DNA from: Echinarachnius parma
Taxonomy: Eukaryota; Echinodermata; Echinoidea; Clypeasteroida; Echinarachniidae
Length of the DNA stretch: 64,000 nt
NCBI GenBank assembly: GCA_037951105.1
Contig: JBAMJV010010151.1
Span: forward strand, 1 to 64,000
Direction: 5' to 3'
Made by a program: the position numbers and the translations under genes. Of the stretch, positions 61,347 to 64,000 are shown piece after piece; the first letter of the stretch is position 1, and each line of letters starts with the position of its first letter. The notes beneath the pieces were generated by a model. The model did no database searches and was not told the origin of the DNA. It worked only from the letters and a program-made list of their open reading frames with translations.

Positions 61347-62720
61347 CCCACATCCCACGCTTCTCTCTTGGCTAAGAAATAATGAGCCCATCTCTTCTGC
61401 GAGCCTTACAAACAAACTAATGACCTGCCAAGATAGGAGTTATAAATCCCTCGGGTCTCCGCCATGGGCCATTACCGCTGCTGTTTTTGCACCATTTTTT
61501 CTGACAAACAGGTCATTTGGTGCAGAATTAGAGGCCAATACGAAGGTTTTAATCAATCTTATTTGTCCTTTACTCCATTCTTCTTCTTTTTCATATTTCT
61601 CCATTCATTTTTGTTGGTTGATTGTGTATCCTGTCGTGTCTTGTAATGTTATTTAACAAACAGGATGTGATGAACTATTTCATGTACTGTTTTTATTCTA
61701 ATTTTCTTTTCTCATTTTTCATTAAAATGACCTTTGAAAACATAAGGTTCATTTTGAACTTAGCCATCTGCTTGAATTTCACACAGTTAATTTGCTTCAT
61801 CAGTGCCCAAGGGGAAGGTAATAGTAAAGGCAATTTTATATATCTTGATAAATGTCAAGTTCAAGATATATTAGGGCAACTGAAACACTCATTTTAATTC
61901 ATTCCTTTGTATTAATTTTGTTAAATACATATTTTGATAACATAAAATAAAGTTGTGTTTATCCTTGTTTTGGTATTAGTTTGTACTAATAACCTACCTG
62001 TTTGAGGACTGGTCGTGAAATTAGTAATATTAGCAAGACAGGGTTTATGGTGAATGTACCAAAATCAAATCACCATCAAAGGTTTTTTGTTAGAATATGG
62101 ACATGAAATAAGAATGGCTGATAAGTAAGTAATCTGGAAAGATTTTATCCGAGCAAATCATTCCGTATCACTTTGGTGAAACTCATTTCCATTTTCAATC
62201 ATTTGAACCCGACTGAATGCTGATGGTAGTGTTAATACATGTACTAGTACTCACACGTGATGAGATGCTTTTCTTCTCATCACTTCTTCTTCTTCTTCAT
62301 ATCTTCTCTCAATATCCAGTTGTTTATCATGCACATAATTATGGAGAGAATATTATGGGGAGAAAATGCACAACAGGAACTATAATGCTGCCGGTGGGAA
62401 GGTACGCAAACAACTCTTTTTTCCTCTCTCTGCTTTCACAACTGATACATTTCAAAAACCGAGAGCCAACGATAGCCATTAGTGGCGTTAGGGCAGTGCA
62501 CATAATATATGAGAAACAAGATATCATTTACAACTTTCCCTGCCTCCTCCTCCTCTTCTTCTCCTTATTCTTCATCTCGTTCTAGTCTTTAAATTTATTA
62601 TTATTATTAACTTAACTACTACCCTTCAAAACCTTTTCCATAATTCACCCGTCTTCACATCCCACAACCTATAATTGTTTGTCATGATTTAGTAAATTTA
62701 CCCTCATCATTTTGATCACC
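61347..62720. other. No gene recognised
   Basis: 61370-61510 is a GC-richer block with an acceptor-like ttctgacaaacag, but no frame that I can assign. The rest is AT-rich. The 122-codon frame at 62217-62585 is Leu/Phe/Ser-rich, as expected from CTT-rich sequence, and has no domain. Confidence 0.4.
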
Positions 62721-63900
62721 ATGGATGGTCGGAGGTGTTCTGGTCTAGTGGTCAGATGTCTGCTCTTTGCACAAATGAGTCCGGGTTCAAAACCATGGTT
62801 GCGTCTCTCGGATGATGAGGATTAACGACAAACCATATTGTTTGTCATCATTTTACCCTCATCTGTTTCATCACCATGGATGGTCAGAGGTGTTCTGGTC
62901 TAGTGGTCAGAGATCTGCTCTTTGCACAAATCGGCCAGGGTTCAAAACCACGGTTGCGTCACTCGGATGGTGAGGATTAACGACAAACCATATTGTTTGT
63001 CATCATTTTACCCTCATCTGTTTCATCACTATGGATGGTCAGAGGTGTTCTGGTCTAGTGGTCAGAGATCTGCTCTTTGCACAAATGAGTCTGGATTCAA
63101 AACCACGGTTGCGTCTCTCGGATGGTGAGGATTAACGACAAACCATATTGTTTGTCATCACTTTACCCTCATCTGTTTCATCACTATGGATGGTCAGAGG
63201 TGTTCTGGTCTAGTGGTCAGAGATCTGCTCTTTGCACAAATGAGTCTGGATTCAAAACCACGGTTGCGTCTCTCGGATGGTGAGGATTAACGACAAACCA
63301 TATTGTTTGTCATCATTTTACCCTCATCTGTTTTATCACCATGGATGGTCAGAGGTGTTCTGGTCTAGTGATCAGAGGTCTGCTCTTTGCACAAATCGGC
63401 CAGGGTTCAAAACCATGGTTGCGTCTCTCGGATGGTGAGGATTAACGACAAACCATATTGTTTGTCATCATTTTACCCTCATCTGTTTCATCACCATGGA
63501 TGATCAGAGATGTTCTGGTGTAGTGGTCAGAGGTCCGCTCTTTGCACAAATCGGCCAGGGTTCAAAACCGAGGCTGCATCTCTAATAGATAGTGATGAGA
63601 AATTATAACTCTTACGTTTTTTACTAGTTAACCCTCAACTTTTCTATCACCATGGCCCCGTTGCAGAAAAAGTTACATTCAATTGTATAGGTTGCAATTA
63701 TTTGCAAGTCAGAAAATCTGCACATTTGAACCAATCAGATGTGCACATTTGGTCACATGGTATGACTTGCTATCAATTGCAGCTTTACAATCAATTGCAA
63801 CTCTTTCTGCAATGGGACCCATGGATGGATGATAAGGTGTGTTCTGGTCTAATAGTTTTGCTCTTCGCATAATCGGCCTGCAATGGGTTCAAAATCATAA
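62721..63900 (+). repeat. 155-bp tandem array with tRNA-like A and B boxes
   Basis: The unit start atggatggtc or atggatgatc lies at 62721, 62876, 63031, 63186, 63341 and 63496, an exact 155-bp step. A seventh unit from 63652 is split by a MITE. Each unit has TGGTCTAGTGG, a good polymerase III A box, and 43 bases later GGTTCAAAACC or a one-base variant, a B box. This is tRNA-like spacing, so the unit is probably derived from a tRNA-type SINE head. I could not fold a full cloverleaf with confidence. No coding. Confidence 0.85.
63653..63820 (-). mobile_element. MITE with GGGTCCCATTGCA ends (copy 3 of 3), inside the 155-bp array
   Basis: Ends GGCCCCGTTGCAGAAA and CTCTTTCTGCAATGGGACCC. The inner string aaccaatcag is the reverse of ctgattggtt in copies 1 and 2, so it lies in the opposite orientation. 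It separates the first four bases (ATGG) of the seventh array unit from the rest, with ATGG repeated after the element. Confidence 0.8.
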
Positions 63901-64000
63901 AAGCTTTGTTACTTTGCGCACCACCCCGCATAAAGTTAGCTCATATTTATCTACGTAAAGATAACCGTTATATCAAAATATAACATTAAACTGTTATGAA

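Noticed and set aside
62721..63600. Array of true tRNA genes
   Set aside because: A and B boxes are present, but I could not form acceptor and anticodon stems with confidence.

Overview
This is an animal nuclear DNA window. It is AT-rich, has small split exons with GT/AG introns, many short non-autonomous DNA transposons, and polymerase III tRNA genes with internal promoters. The transposon mix (TTAA-flanked MITEs, hAT MITEs with 8-bp target duplications, a Pearl/Helentron-like element with a 158-bp tandem core and an ACGG microsatellite) suits a marine invertebrate deuterostome. An echinoderm such as a sea urchin is my best guess, but no single feature proves it. I saw no bacterial, viral or CRISPR feature.

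Layout. (1) 1-6939: a complete five-exon gene on the minus strand encodes a 543-residue type II membrane protein with a C-terminal TNF homology domain, closest to the ectodysplasin/Eiger branch. Its introns hold two transposon insertions, and its last exon is followed by decayed tandem copies of its own 3' end. (2) 9180-15127: a one-isotype tRNA cluster, all plus strand, with seven intact tRNA-Cys(GCA) genes and two damaged copies. It is mixed with a minisatellite-bearing TIR element, a 613-bp tandem duplication and a nested pair of MITEs. (3) 15.1-25.6 kb: no recognised gene; two hAT MITEs, a mariner-like inverted-repeat element, simple repeats. (4) 25666-33279: five 3' exons of the mitochondrial ribosomal protein uS11m gene (MRPS11) on the minus strand, including a 26-bp microexon. 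Its 5' exon(s) were not found. (5) 33.3-62.7 kb: no convincing gene. It holds MITEs, tandem arrays, a Pearl-like element, poly-G/C tracts and some GC-richer islands that may be conserved elements or unseen first exons. (6) 62.7-63.9 kb: an exact 155-bp tandem array whose unit carries tRNA-like A and B boxes, interrupted by a MITE.

The two protein genes are functionally unrelated: one is a secreted or membrane signal, the other a mitoribosome part. The tRNA cluster seems to have grown by local duplication: neighbouring copies share flanks, one duplication is almost identical, and one gene shows a compensatory base-pair change consistent with selection on the RNA fold. No previously undescribed multi-gene system was evident. 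The most unusual points are the exon-tail repeats, the tRNA cluster, the nested foldback element with an empty-site copy elsewhere in the window, and the tRNA-box tandem array.
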